Below, piece after piece: positions 1-5,059 of a stretch of 5,059 nt of DNA. The translations under genes were made by a program, and so were the position numbers. Below the pieces are notes generated by a model. The model was given only the letters and a program-made list of their open reading frames with translations, did not search any database and had not been told where the DNA came from. The stretch comes from an uncultured Prevotella sp. (GTDB lineage: Bacteria; Bacteroidota; Bacteroidia; Bacteroidales; Bacteroidaceae), in contig USSA01000196.1 of NCBI GenBank assembly GCA_900557255.1, positions 1-5,059 on the forward strand. The letters are read 5' to 3'. How positions within the stretch are numbered: position 1 is the stretch's first letter; each line of letters opens with the position of its first letter.

Positions 1-176
1 GGAATGGTGCGATGAGTGACTGGAATACAGTATTCGTAGAGGTTCCTCTCGGTACCTTCAACCCAGTGAAGACCGTGAACAATCTGCTCCGCGACCAGCA
101 TCAGGCTGTAGAGGGTGGTATCAAGCACGAGCATCATCACGAGCACGGAGAGGGCGGTTGCTGCGGTAAGCACTAA
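1..176 (+). CDS. 3' end of an unrecognised gene with a His/Cys-rich C-terminal tail (partial)
   Basis: A reading frame is open from the window edge (first full codon at position 3) to a TAA at 174-176, giving 57 visible residues. I do not recognise the family. The visible part begins NGAMSDWNTVFVEVPLGTF and ends in the tail HEHHHEHGEGGCCGKH, with six His (counting the one just before this stretch's first Glu-His pair) and two adjacent Cys. Such tails occur on metal-handling proteins, for example the C-terminus of SlyD-type prolyl isomerases and some nickel or zinc chaperones, but the body shown does not look like an FKBP fold to me. Codon use (CGC, GGT, AAC, AAG) matches thrS and infC, so it is likely a real coding end. 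An in-frame ATG at 12-14 could make it a complete 54-residue protein, but a truncated longer gene is more likely. A strong hairpin 41 nt downstream is a plausible transcript end. Confidence 0.65.
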   Translation, partial: NGAMSDWNTVFVEVPLGTFNPVKTVNNLLRDQHQAVEGGIKHEHHHEHGEGGCCGKH

Positions 177-217
177 TCTACGATTCCGTATATCTCCGTT
201 GACAAGATATAAACACA

Positions 218-261
218 ATAAAGGCTCAGTTCCCGGTTTTATTCGAGGATTGAGCCTTTAT
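218..261 (+). terminator. Hairpin terminator, possibly bidirectional
   Basis: A perfect 11-bp inverted repeat, ATAAAGGCTCA (218-228) with TGAGCCTTTAT (251-261), extends inward through G-T and C-G pairs (229-232 with 247-250, and 234-235 with 244-245). It lies 41 nt after the stop of the left-hand gene. No clean T-run follows on the plus strand. The minus-strand exit (TTTATTGTGTTTAT) is more T-rich, so it may also stop transcripts from the small minus-strand unit to the right. The structure is seen directly; the terminator role is inferred. Confidence 0.65.
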
Positions 262-334
262 CATTGAGCTAATAATGTGTCTGCTAAAAATTATAAGATG
301 TTCTGAATCAAATAAAAATAGCCTTTTGCTTCTG

Positions 335-385
335 TTCTGCTAAAGGAAAACTATCTGATACAAAGGATAGGAATCCTTAGCAGGA
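335..385 (-). terminator. Long imperfect hairpin just downstream of the 38-codon ORF
   Basis: CTGCTAA (337-343) pairs with TTAGCAG (377-383). After a one-base bulge, 345-347 pairs with 374-376, and further in CTATC (351-355) pairs with GATAG (366-370). An alternative local fold is AAGGAT (363-368) with ATCCTT (373-378) around a 4-nt loop. On the minus strand the hairpin begins 6 nt after the TAA of the small ORF. A T-rich stretch (CTATTTTTATTTG) follows about 15 nt further on. It could be a transcript terminator, a 3'-end stabiliser or part of a small structured RNA; the sequence does not decide between these. Confidence 0.45.
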
Positions 386-390
386 AGTTC

Positions 391-507
391 TTAGTTGTAC
401 CAAATTTCTCCACCTAATACTGTTGGATACTCTTCAGCTGTTGTTCTTTCTACAGGAGCCGCAATTTCTACGAACTCACCATACTTCTTTACCTTGTTAA
501 TGTTCAT
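391..507 (-). CDS. Small hypothetical protein, 38 aa
   Basis: An ATG at 507-505 opens a minus-strand frame of 38 codons ending in TAA at 393-391. The product starts MNINKVKKYGEFVEIAAP and ends YPTVLGGEIWYN. It is basic at residues 5-8, acidic in the middle (Glu11, 14, 20, 25, 26, 34), and has a Leu-Gly-Gly at 31-33 before a short aromatic end (Trp36, Tyr37). There is no signal peptide or membrane segment and no Cys. I do not recognise a family. Support for it being real: a consensus promoter about 75 nt upstream on the same strand, an A/T-rich leader without Shine-Dalgarno as at neighbouring starts, a hairpin right after the stop, and codons like those of the neighbouring genes (AAG, GGT, GAA, GTA). 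It could instead be a chance frame inside a small RNA. The LGG suggests, weakly, a double-glycine leader, which would release a five-residue tail. Confidence 0.5.
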   Translation of the reverse strand: MNINKVKKYGEFVEIAAPVERTTAEEYPTVLGGEIWYN

Positions 508-588
508 AATTTGTAGGTTTTGTTGATTTATTAATTATATTACGGATTGGTATCTATTAAGGATACTGATCTTTTTTTTTCTACGCTG

Positions 589-618
589 CAAAGTTACACA
601 AAAAATGAAACGCAACAA
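589..618 (-). promoter_or_regulatory. Promoter for the 38-aa ORF
   Basis: Read on the minus strand, TTG (618-616) is followed after 19 nt by TAACTTTG (596-589), an exact match to the Bacteroidetes -7 element TAnnTTTG with a suitable -33 box. Transcription would begin a few bases past 589, giving a leader of about 75 nt to the ATG at 507. That leader includes an A-run and a weak 5-bp hairpin (550-554 with 562-566). No other gene lies downstream on this strand, which is the main reason for taking the small ORF seriously. Confidence 0.6.
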
Positions 619-662
619 GTTTTTTTGCCAAAAAACTATCGATATTTAACCTACGTTAAATG

Positions 663-682
663 TTTCCTGCATATTTCCTGCA
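663..682. repeat. Tandem 9-nt direct repeat, 11-nt period
   Basis: TTTCCTGCA occurs at 663-671 and again at 674-682, separated by TA, so the copies sit one helical turn apart. They lie about 45-65 nt upstream of the small unit's promoter. They could be a paired protein-binding site, or a minor chance repeat in A/T-rich spacer. The rest of 508-843 outside the listed promoter and hairpins holds only weak hairpins (619-625 with 630-636; 703-709 with 723-729) and no credible gene. Confidence 0.35.
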
Positions 683-741
683 ATACTATTCGGTTTTGTA
701 GGGTAATTTTCTTTGTTTCGCTAAATTACTTATAATGAGCG

Positions 742-805
742 AGTAAATGACAGTTTGCCAATCTGTAGTTTTATCGTATACACTATCGGAAGACTGTCAT
801 TTACT
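742..805 (-). terminator. Large inverted repeat after ansA (probable 3' end structure)
   Basis: AGTAAATGACAGT (742-754) and ACTGTCATTTACT (793-805) are perfect 13-bp complements. They extend by a G-T pair outside and two more pairs inside (755-756 with 791-792). The 34-nt loop is longer than usual for an intrinsic terminator and contains the palindrome GTATAC. The structure begins 38 nt past the ansA stop on the minus strand, but no T-run follows it there (CGCTCATTATAAG). It may end or protect the ansA transcript. The pairing is certain, the function is not. Confidence 0.5.
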
Positions 806-843
806 TTATTGCTTCATTATATGGATGAAAATTTCACCTTATA

Positions 844-1875
844 TTATATAGATATTTCACCAGCCAGAGATTCAGTCAGTTTTTCTCTTACCTTTTTGTT
901 GTCTGCATATCTTCCCTGCAGATACATCATCTTGGTGACCATAGCCTCTACAGTAGAATCGTATCCGCTTATCACATGAGCAGTTTTCAACTGGAAGCCG
1001 GCTCCGTAGCGTTCCATCTCTACACTGCCCGTAAGACATTGGCTAATATTCACGATGTTTACTCCGCGATGGGCAGCCTGATCCAGAAGACGCATGATCC
1101 ATGGCGTGTGAGGAGCGTTGCCCGAACCGAAAGTGCGCATCACGATGCCGCGGAGGTCTGGTGATTCCATCACGTGGCGCACAATGTTATCCTGGATACC
1201 TGGGAAGAGGCTGAACACGATGACGTTTGGATCGAGCTTCAAATGTGGAACCATTGGCTTTCTGTAATCCGGCTTAAGAATATGATGGTCGTGATATTGG
1301 AAATTGATTCCTACATCGCAGAGGTGAGGGTAGTTGAATGATTCGAAAGCATGAAATCCCTCGGCATTGATCTTGATGGCACGGTTACCGCGAATCAGCT
1401 TGCCGTTGAAGAAGATGCATACCTCGGGCACCATCGGGCGTCCTTCGGCATTCTTGGCAGAAGCAATCTCAATGGCTGTCATCAGATTCTCCTTGCCGTC
1501 GGTTCGCAATTCACCGATAGGCAGCTGGCTACCTGTCAATATTACAGGCTTGGTCAGATTCTCAAGCATAAAGGACAAGGCAGATGAAGTGTAAGCCATT
1601 GTATCGGTGCCATGAAGGATTACGAATCCGTCATAGTCGTTGTAGTTGTTGGATATCATGCTTACGATTTCTGCCCAGCGCATTGGATCCATGTCGCTGG
1701 AATCGATAGGTGGGTCGAATTTTCGTACATCGATTTCTGCCTGAATGAGCTTGAATTCGGGCATGGAAGAAACGAGGTGATTAAAATCAAGGGGTTCCAA
1801 TACACCTGTCATCGGGTCCTTTCCCATACCGATGGTACCACCGGTATAGATGATGAGAATCTTTGGTTTTGCCAT
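844..1875 (-). CDS. ansA: Type I (cytoplasmic) L-asparaginase
   Basis: Hydrolyses L-asparagine to aspartate and ammonia. The 343-residue product has no signal peptide, as expected for the cytoplasmic type I enzyme (E. coli AnsA is about 338 residues). The N-terminal catalytic domain shows the first asparaginase signature TGGTIGM with nucleophile Thr14, and the second HGTDTMAYT with Thr90-Asp91. Lys168, in RGNRAIKIN, completes the second triad. The smaller C-terminal domain starts around residue 215. Arg247 (before TFGSGNAPH) and Cys280 (NISQC) match E. coli residues that form the allosteric asparagine site, so allosteric control is plausible. An in-frame GTG at 1902 would add nine residues, but it lies within about 15 nt of the promoter -7 element. 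ATG 1875 gives a normal leader and aligns with E. coli, with Thr14 at the same position. The gene is monocistronic and divergent from thrS. Confidence 0.95.
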   Translation of the reverse strand: MAKPKILIIYTGGTIGMGKDPMTGVLEPLDFNHLVSSMPEFKLIQAEIDVRKFDPPIDSSDMDPMRWAEIVSMISNNYNDYDGFVILHGTDTMAYTSSALSFMLENLTKPVILTGSQLPIGELRTDGKENLMTAIEIASAKNAEGRPMVPEVCIFFNGKLIRGNRAIKINAEGFHAFESFNYPHLCDVGINFQYHDHHILKPDYRKPMVPHLKLDPNVIVFSLFPGIQDNIVRHVMESPDLRGIVMRTFGSGNAPHTPWIMRLLDQAAHRGVNIVNISQCLTGSVEMERYGAGFQLKTAHVISGYDSTVEAMVTKMMYLQGRYADNKKVREKLTESLAGEISI

Positions 1876-1913
1876 TTTCTTAGTTTCTTTACATTTTGTC
1901 ACGTTATCGGATG

Positions 1914-1945
1914 CAAAGATAATGAAAATATTTGTTTCTCCAAAA
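1914..1945 (-). promoter_or_regulatory. ansA promoter
   Basis: On the minus strand TTTTG (1945-1941) is followed after 19 nt by TATCTTTG (1921-1914), matching the Bacteroidetes -33/TAnnTTTG pattern. A start a few bases downstream leaves a leader of about 30-35 nt before ATG 1875, but only a handful of bases before GTG 1902. The remaining spacer to the thrS promoter (1946-2103) is A/T-rich and shows no operator or structure that I can support. Confidence 0.75.
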
Positions 1946-2103
1946 CTTATTGGCTAAAAATGTATCTGAATTTTACAAAGTGTTACGAAATATGGGTAGA
2001 AAAGCAGATGAAAACTTCAATATGTCAGCATTTTCGGTCTTAAAAGCCCTTAATATAAAGAGGTATTAGTAAAGTTTAGCAAAATAAATGCATTTTTATT
2101 CGC

Positions 2104-2130
2104 TTGTTACAAAAAGAAATCGTACTTTTG
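2104..2130 (+). promoter_or_regulatory. thrS promoter
   Basis: TACTTTTG (2123-2130) is an exact TAnnTTTG -7 element, 30 nt before the thrS ATG. The nearest TTG (2104-2106) is 16 nt upstream, shorter than the 19-20 nt seen at the other promoters in this window, so the -33 assignment is less certain. The leader is only about 25 nt, which leaves no room for a T-box or for an E. coli-style thrS operator. Any control is more likely at transcription initiation. Confidence 0.65.
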
Positions 2131-2160
2131 CAGGCGATTTAATAAAAATACTAAGTTGTT

Positions 2161-4113
2161 ATGGTAAAAATCACATTCCCAGACGGATCTGTTCGTGAGT
2201 ATGAACAGGGCGTAACTGGCTTACAAATCGCCGAGAGTATCTCACCGGCTCTCGCTCGCAACGTTGTATCTTGCGGTGTTAATGGTGAGACAGTAGAGTT
2301 GAACCGTCCTATCAATGAGGATGCAAATGTAGAACTCTACAAGTTTGAGGATGAGCAGGGTAAGCACACATTCTGGCATACATCTGCCCACTTGTTGGCT
2401 GAAGCTCTTCAGGAGCTTTACCCAGGCATCCAGTTCGGTTTCGGTCCAGCCGTAGAGAGTGGTTTCTTCTACGACGTAATGCCAGCCGAGGGTCAGGTGA
2501 TCTCAGAGAATGATTTCGCCAAGATCGAGGCTAAGATGATGGAACTTGCCAAAAAGAACGAACCTGTGGTTCGCAAGGAGGTGTCTAAGGCTGATGCTCT
2601 CGCTGAGTTCAAGGCTGACGGTCAGACTTACAAGTGCGAGCATATTGAGCAGGACTTGGAGGATGGTACCATCACCACATATACCCAGGGTAATTTCACC
2701 GACCTTTGCCGTGGTCCTCACTTGATGAACACTGGTCTTATCAAGGCAGTGAAGATTACAAGTGTGGCTGGTGCTTTCTGGCGCGGTGATGCCAAGCGCG
2801 AGCAGATGACCCGTATCTACGGTATCAGCTTCCCTAAGAAGAAAATGCTCGATGAGTACTTGGTAATTCTCGAAGAGGCTAAGAAGCGCGACCACCGTAA
2901 GATCGGTAAGGAGATGGAACTCTTCATGTTCTCAGAGCGTGTAGGTAAGGGTCTTCCTATCTGGTTGCCAAAGGGTACACAGCTCCGCCTGCGTCTGCAG
3001 GAGTTGCTCCGTTCTCTCTTGAAGCCTTACAACTATCAGGAGGTTATCTGCCCAGGTATCGGTGGCAAGAGTCTTTATGTTACATCTGGTCACTATGCTC
3101 ACTATGGCAAGGATGCATTCCAGCCTATCCATACTCCAGAGGAGGATGAGGAGTATATGCTGAAGCCAATGAACTGTCCTCACCACTGCGAGGTCTACGC
3201 TCGTAAGCCTCGTTCTTACAAGGATCTTCCTTTGCGTATTGCAGAGTTCGGTACTGTATTCCGCTATGAGAAGAGCGGTGAGCTCCATGGTTTAACTCGT
3301 GTTCGTACATTTACTCAGGATGATGCACATATCTTCGTTCGTTCAGATCAGGTGAAGTCGGAATTCGAGAATGTAATCGACGTAATCCTGAAGGTATTCA
3401 AGATCTTCGGTTTCGAGAACTACGAGGCACAGATTTCTCTCCGCGATCCTAAGGATACAGAGAAGTATATCGGTACTGATGAGATTTGGGAAGAGAGCGA
3501 GAATGCTATTCGCGAGGCTTGCAAGGAGAAGGGTCTTGAGACACGCGAGGAGGTTGGCGAGGCTGCCTTCTATGGTCCTAAGCTCGACTTCATGGTAAAG
3601 GATGCCATCGGCCGTCGTTGGCAGTTGGGTACCATCCAGGTGGATTACAACTTGCCAGAGCGTTTCAAGCTGGAATATACCGCTGAGGATAACTCTAAGA
3701 AGACTCCTGTGATGATTCACCGTGCACCATTCGGTTCATTGGAGCGATTCACAGCCGTTCTCATCGAGCATACCGCCGGTCACTTCCCATTGTGGTTGAC
3801 TCCAGACCAGGTTGCAATTCTTCCTATCTCTGAGAAGTTCAACGATTATGCCCAGAAGGTACGTCAGTACTTCGACAAGCAGGGCGTTCGTGCTTTGGTT
3901 GATGACCGTAACGAGAAGATTGGCCGCAAGATTCGCGACAACGAGTTGAAGCGTGTTCCTTACATGGTCATCGTAGGTGAGAAGGAGAGTGCCGAGGGCT
4001 TGGTATCTATGCGTAAGCAGGGTGGTGGCGAACAGGCTACCATGAGCATGGAAGAGTTCGCTCAGCGTATCAATGCCGAGGTTGCAGAGCAATTGAAGGC
4101 CGCTGAAGAGTAA
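2161..4113 (+). CDS. thrS: Threonyl-tRNA synthetase
   Basis: Charges tRNA-Thr with threonine using ATP, in the cytoplasm as a homodimer. The 650-residue product is full length (E. coli 642). Order: TGS domain (about 1-62); editing domain, which removes mischarged serine, with HTSAH (His73, His77) and CRGPH (Cys183, His187); class II catalytic core (about 250-540); anticodon-binding domain (about 548-645). Zinc ligands that select threonine are present: Cys339 (MNCP), His390 (DDAH) and His520 (MIHR). Motif 2 Arg368 (FRYE) and motif 3 Arg529 (GSLERF) are intact. The stretch [20 protein letters not shown], where many other bacteria have a different motif, looks Bacteroidetes-type from general knowledge. 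The start aligns with E. coli ThrS from residue 1. All key residues are present and I see no frameshift. It leads the conserved thrS-infC-rpmI cluster but is followed by its own terminator. Confidence 0.98.
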   Translation: MVKITFPDGSVREYEQGVTGLQIAESISPALARNVVSCGVNGETVELNRPINEDANVELYKFEDEQGKHTFWHTSAHLLAEALQELYPGIQFGFGPAVESGFFYDVMPAEGQVISENDFAKIEAKMMELAKKNEPVVRKEVSKADALAEFKADGQTYKCEHIEQDLEDGTITTYTQGNFTDLCRGPHLMNTGLIKAVKITSVAGAFWRGDAKREQMTRIYGISFPKKKMLDEYLVILEEAKKRDHRKIGKEMELFMFSERVGKGLPIWLPKGTQLRLRLQELLRSLLKPYNYQEVICPGIGGKSLYVTSGHYAHYGKDAFQPIHTPEEDEEYMLKPMNCPHHCEVYARKPRSYKDLPLRIAEFGTVFRYEKSGELHGLTRVRTFTQDDAHIFVRSDQVKSEFENVIDVILKVFKIFGFENYEAQISLRDPKDTEKYIGTDEIWEESENAIREACKEKGLETREEVGEAAFYGPKLDFMVKDAIGRRWQLGTIQVDYNLPERFKLEYTAEDNSKKTPVMIHRAPFGSLERFTAVLIEHTAGHFPLWLTPDQVAILPISEKFNDYAQKVRQYFDKQGVRALVDDRNEKIGRKIRDNELKRVPYMVIVGEKESAEGLVSMRKQGGGEQATMSMEEFAQRINAEVAEQLKAAEE

Positions 4114-4124
4114 AAATGAGATAT

Positions 4125-4162
4125 AAATCCGCAGGTTTCTTTGGAAATCTGCGGATTTTTTT
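4125..4162 (+). terminator. Intrinsic terminator of thrS
   Basis: A 15-bp stem, 4125-4139 with 4144-4158 (AAATCCGCAG pairing with CTGCGGATTT, then GTTTC with GAAAT through one G-T pair), has a TTTG loop and ends in a run of seven T (4156-4162). It starts 11 nt after the thrS stop. It separates thrS from infC, whose own promoter begins 19 nt later. Confidence 0.92.
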
Positions 4163-4180
4163 AAAATAACCCACTGAAAA

Positions 4181-4212
4181 TTTGGTGGTTTCACAAAATA
4201 ATCGTAACTTTG
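4181..4212 (+). promoter_or_regulatory. infC promoter
   Basis: TTTG (4181-4184) is followed after 20 nt by TAACTTTG (4205-4212), a full match to the Bacteroidetes consensus. The leader to ATG 4258 is about 40 nt, A-rich and without Shine-Dalgarno. Because it lies just past the thrS terminator, infC-rpmI is likely expressed independently of thrS. Confidence 0.8.
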
Positions 4213-4257
4213 CAGCCGTTTAATCAAAAAGACAAAAAAGAATATATCGAATAGTTA

Positions 4258-4944
4258 ATGAAAAATGACAAAATGAAAAATCAGTACCGCGTAAACGACC
4301 AGATTCGTGCACGCGACGTGAGAGTAGTGAGTGATGGTGGAGCAGAAGTGATGCCAGCACGTAAGGCGTTGGAGTTGGCACGTCAGCAAGAGCTTGACTT
4401 AGTCGAGATATCTCCTAATGCGCAACCACCAGTTTGCCGTATAGTTGACTATTCTAAATTCCTTTACCAGCAGAAGAAGCATGCAAAGGAAATGAAGCAG
4501 AAGCAGGTAAAGGTGGAGACCAAGGAAATCCGTTTCGGACCTCAGACTGATGAGCACGACTATCAGTTCAAGCTCAAGCACGCTATGGAGTTCCTCAACG
4601 AGGGTAACAAGGTTCGTGCATACGTTTTCTTCCGTGGTCGCTCTATTCTCTTCAAGGAGCAGGGTGAGGTTCTTCTTCTCCGTTTCGCCAATGATTTGGA
4701 AGAGTACGGAAAGGTGGAGCAGATGCCAAAGCTTGAAGGTAAGAAGATGTTCCTCTACATGAGTCCTAAGAAGGCTGGTACTGCAAAGAAGAGCCAGCAG
4801 AAGATGGACCGTGAGAAGCGAGAGGCTGAAGCTAAGGCTGCTGCAGATGCAGAGCGCGCTGCTAATGCTGAGAAGAATGGCTTGCTCGCCAATGCTAAAG
4901 GCGGCGATAGCCTGAAGAAACTCGCAGAAGGAACAGAGAATTAA
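4258..4944 (+). CDS. infC: Translation initiation factor IF-3
   Basis: Binds the 30S subunit, keeps it apart from 50S and checks start-codon pairing. The 228-residue product has the IF3 N-domain (about 9-75, with [21 protein letters not shown] core and YSKFLYQ), a Lys-rich linker helix (72-86), and the C-domain (about 87-170, with [20 protein letters not shown] and FRGRSI). A 58-residue tail, 171-228, is rich in Ala, Lys and Glu and probably helical or disordered. It makes the protein longer than the roughly 180-residue E. coli IF3. The start is ATG, unlike the rare AUU that E. coli infC uses for self-control. A second in-frame ATG lies at 4273, but the first gives [15 protein letters not shown], which resembles the MKND- start I recall for Bacteroides IF3. 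rpmI follows after 78 nt, probably in the same transcript. Confidence 0.97.
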   Translation: MKNDKMKNQYRVNDQIRARDVRVVSDGGAEVMPARKALELARQQELDLVEISPNAQPPVCRIVDYSKFLYQQKKHAKEMKQKQVKVETKEIRFGPQTDEHDYQFKLKHAMEFLNEGNKVRAYVFFRGRSILFKEQGEVLLLRFANDLEEYGKVEQMPKLEGKKMFLYMSPKKAGTAKKSQQKMDREKREAEAKAAADAERAANAEKNGLLANAKGGDSLKKLAEGTEN

Positions 4945-4953
4945 GAAAAAAAA

Positions 4954-4986
4954 GATGCGTAACGCCCTGGTATATGCGTTGCCATC
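4954..4986 (+). promoter_or_regulatory. Hairpin in the infC-rpmI spacer, candidate ribosomal-protein leader
   Basis: GATGCGTAACGC (4954-4965) pairs with GCGTTGCCATC (4976-4986): 11 pairs including one G-T, a single bulged C at 4958, and a 10-nt loop CCTGGTATAT. No T-run follows (GCTATAATAAATAAC), so it is not an intrinsic terminator. In several other bacteria, ribosomal protein L20 represses its operon by binding RNA structures upstream of rpmI. This hairpin is in the right place for such a site, but I see no sequence proof. Confidence 0.5.
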
Positions 4987-5022
4987 GCTATAATAAATAA
5001 CAATTTAAAATTAAAAGTAAAA

Positions 5023-5059
5023 ATGCCAAAAGTAAAGACTAATTCCGGCGCAAAGAAGA
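5023..5059 (+). CDS. rpmI: Ribosomal protein L35 (5' end only)
   Basis: ATG at 5023 opens MPKVKTNSGAKK, the characteristic beginning of bL35, a small basic protein of the 50S subunit; the window cuts it after 12 codons. The position directly after infC is the standard infC-rpmI-rplT order, so rplT is expected next. The start is preceded by an A/T-rich stretch without Shine-Dalgarno. Confidence 0.9.
   Translation, partial: MPKVKTNSGAKK

Noticed and set aside
619..636. Hairpin GTTTTTT/AAAAAAC as a terminator
   Set aside because: It is a pure A-T stem of seven pairs with no T-run after it and no gene ending nearby; probably low-complexity spacer.
703..729. Hairpin GTAATTT/AAATTAC
   Set aside because: Only seven mostly A-T pairs around a 13-nt loop; too weak to call as a separate element.
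547..735. Plus-strand frame of 62 codons from a TTG start
   Set aside because: Its start is a rare codon, the product is Phe/Cys/Leu-rich from A/T-rich spacer, and it runs across the opposite-strand promoter and the tandem repeat; no promoter faces it.
755..979. Plus-strand frame of 74 codons
   Set aside because: It overlaps the hairpin and then the antisense of the ansA 3' end; the composition is that of a shadow frame.
1612..2043. Plus-strand frame of 143 codons
   Set aside because: It is largely antisense to the 5' half of ansA and runs through the ansA promoter; the product is Cys/His/Phe-rich and unlike any family.
2131..2160. T-box or thrS operator upstream of thrS
   Set aside because: The leader after the -7 box is only about 30 nt, too short for a T-box or an E. 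coli-type operator, and it shows no stable structure.
2503..3720. Several minus-strand frames of 61-130 codons inside thrS
   Set aside because: They are antisense shadows of a well-conserved gene with no promoter or start context of their own.
3736..4227. Minus-strand frame of 163 codons across the thrS end
   Set aside because: It runs through the thrS terminator and the infC promoter; it is a shadow frame.

Overview
The window looks like chromosomal DNA from a Bacteroidales bacterium, most probably Prevotella/Segatella. Three things point there. ThrS and IF3 have Bacteroidetes-style sequences. The gene starts lack Shine-Dalgarno sequences and sit in A/T-rich leaders. Promoters follow the Bacteroidetes pattern, a TTG-type -33 box about 19-20 nt before TAnnTTTG. 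The genus is inferred from general resemblance and was not tested by a search.

Layout from left to right. Positions 1-176 hold the 3' end of an unrecognised plus-strand gene whose product ends in a His/Cys-rich, probably metal-binding tail; a strong hairpin (218-261) follows. Positions 177-843 carry no long gene. They do hold a small minus-strand unit: a consensus promoter (589-618), a 38-codon reading frame (507 to 391) and a long hairpin just past its stop. A second, larger inverted repeat (742-805) lies just past the end of the next gene. Type I L-asparaginase (ansA) is on the minus strand, 1875 to 844, with its own promoter, which favours an ATG start over an upstream GTG.

Divergently, the plus strand carries a translation cluster: thrS (threonyl-tRNA synthetase, 2161-4113), a textbook intrinsic terminator, a separate promoter, infC (initiation factor IF3, 4258-4944), an intergenic hairpin, and the first 12 codons of rpmI (ribosomal protein L35), cut by the window end. 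This is the widely conserved thrS-infC-rpmI-(rplT) order. Here thrS is insulated from infC by a terminator plus a new promoter, while infC and rpmI are probably co-transcribed, with a possible autoregulatory structure between them.

Most of the window is ordinary housekeeping DNA. The least explained parts are the small peptide unit at 337-618, the infC-rpmI hairpin, and the near-identical promoter/start-region sequence shared by thrS and infC. I saw no mobile element, CRISPR array, tRNA or rRNA.
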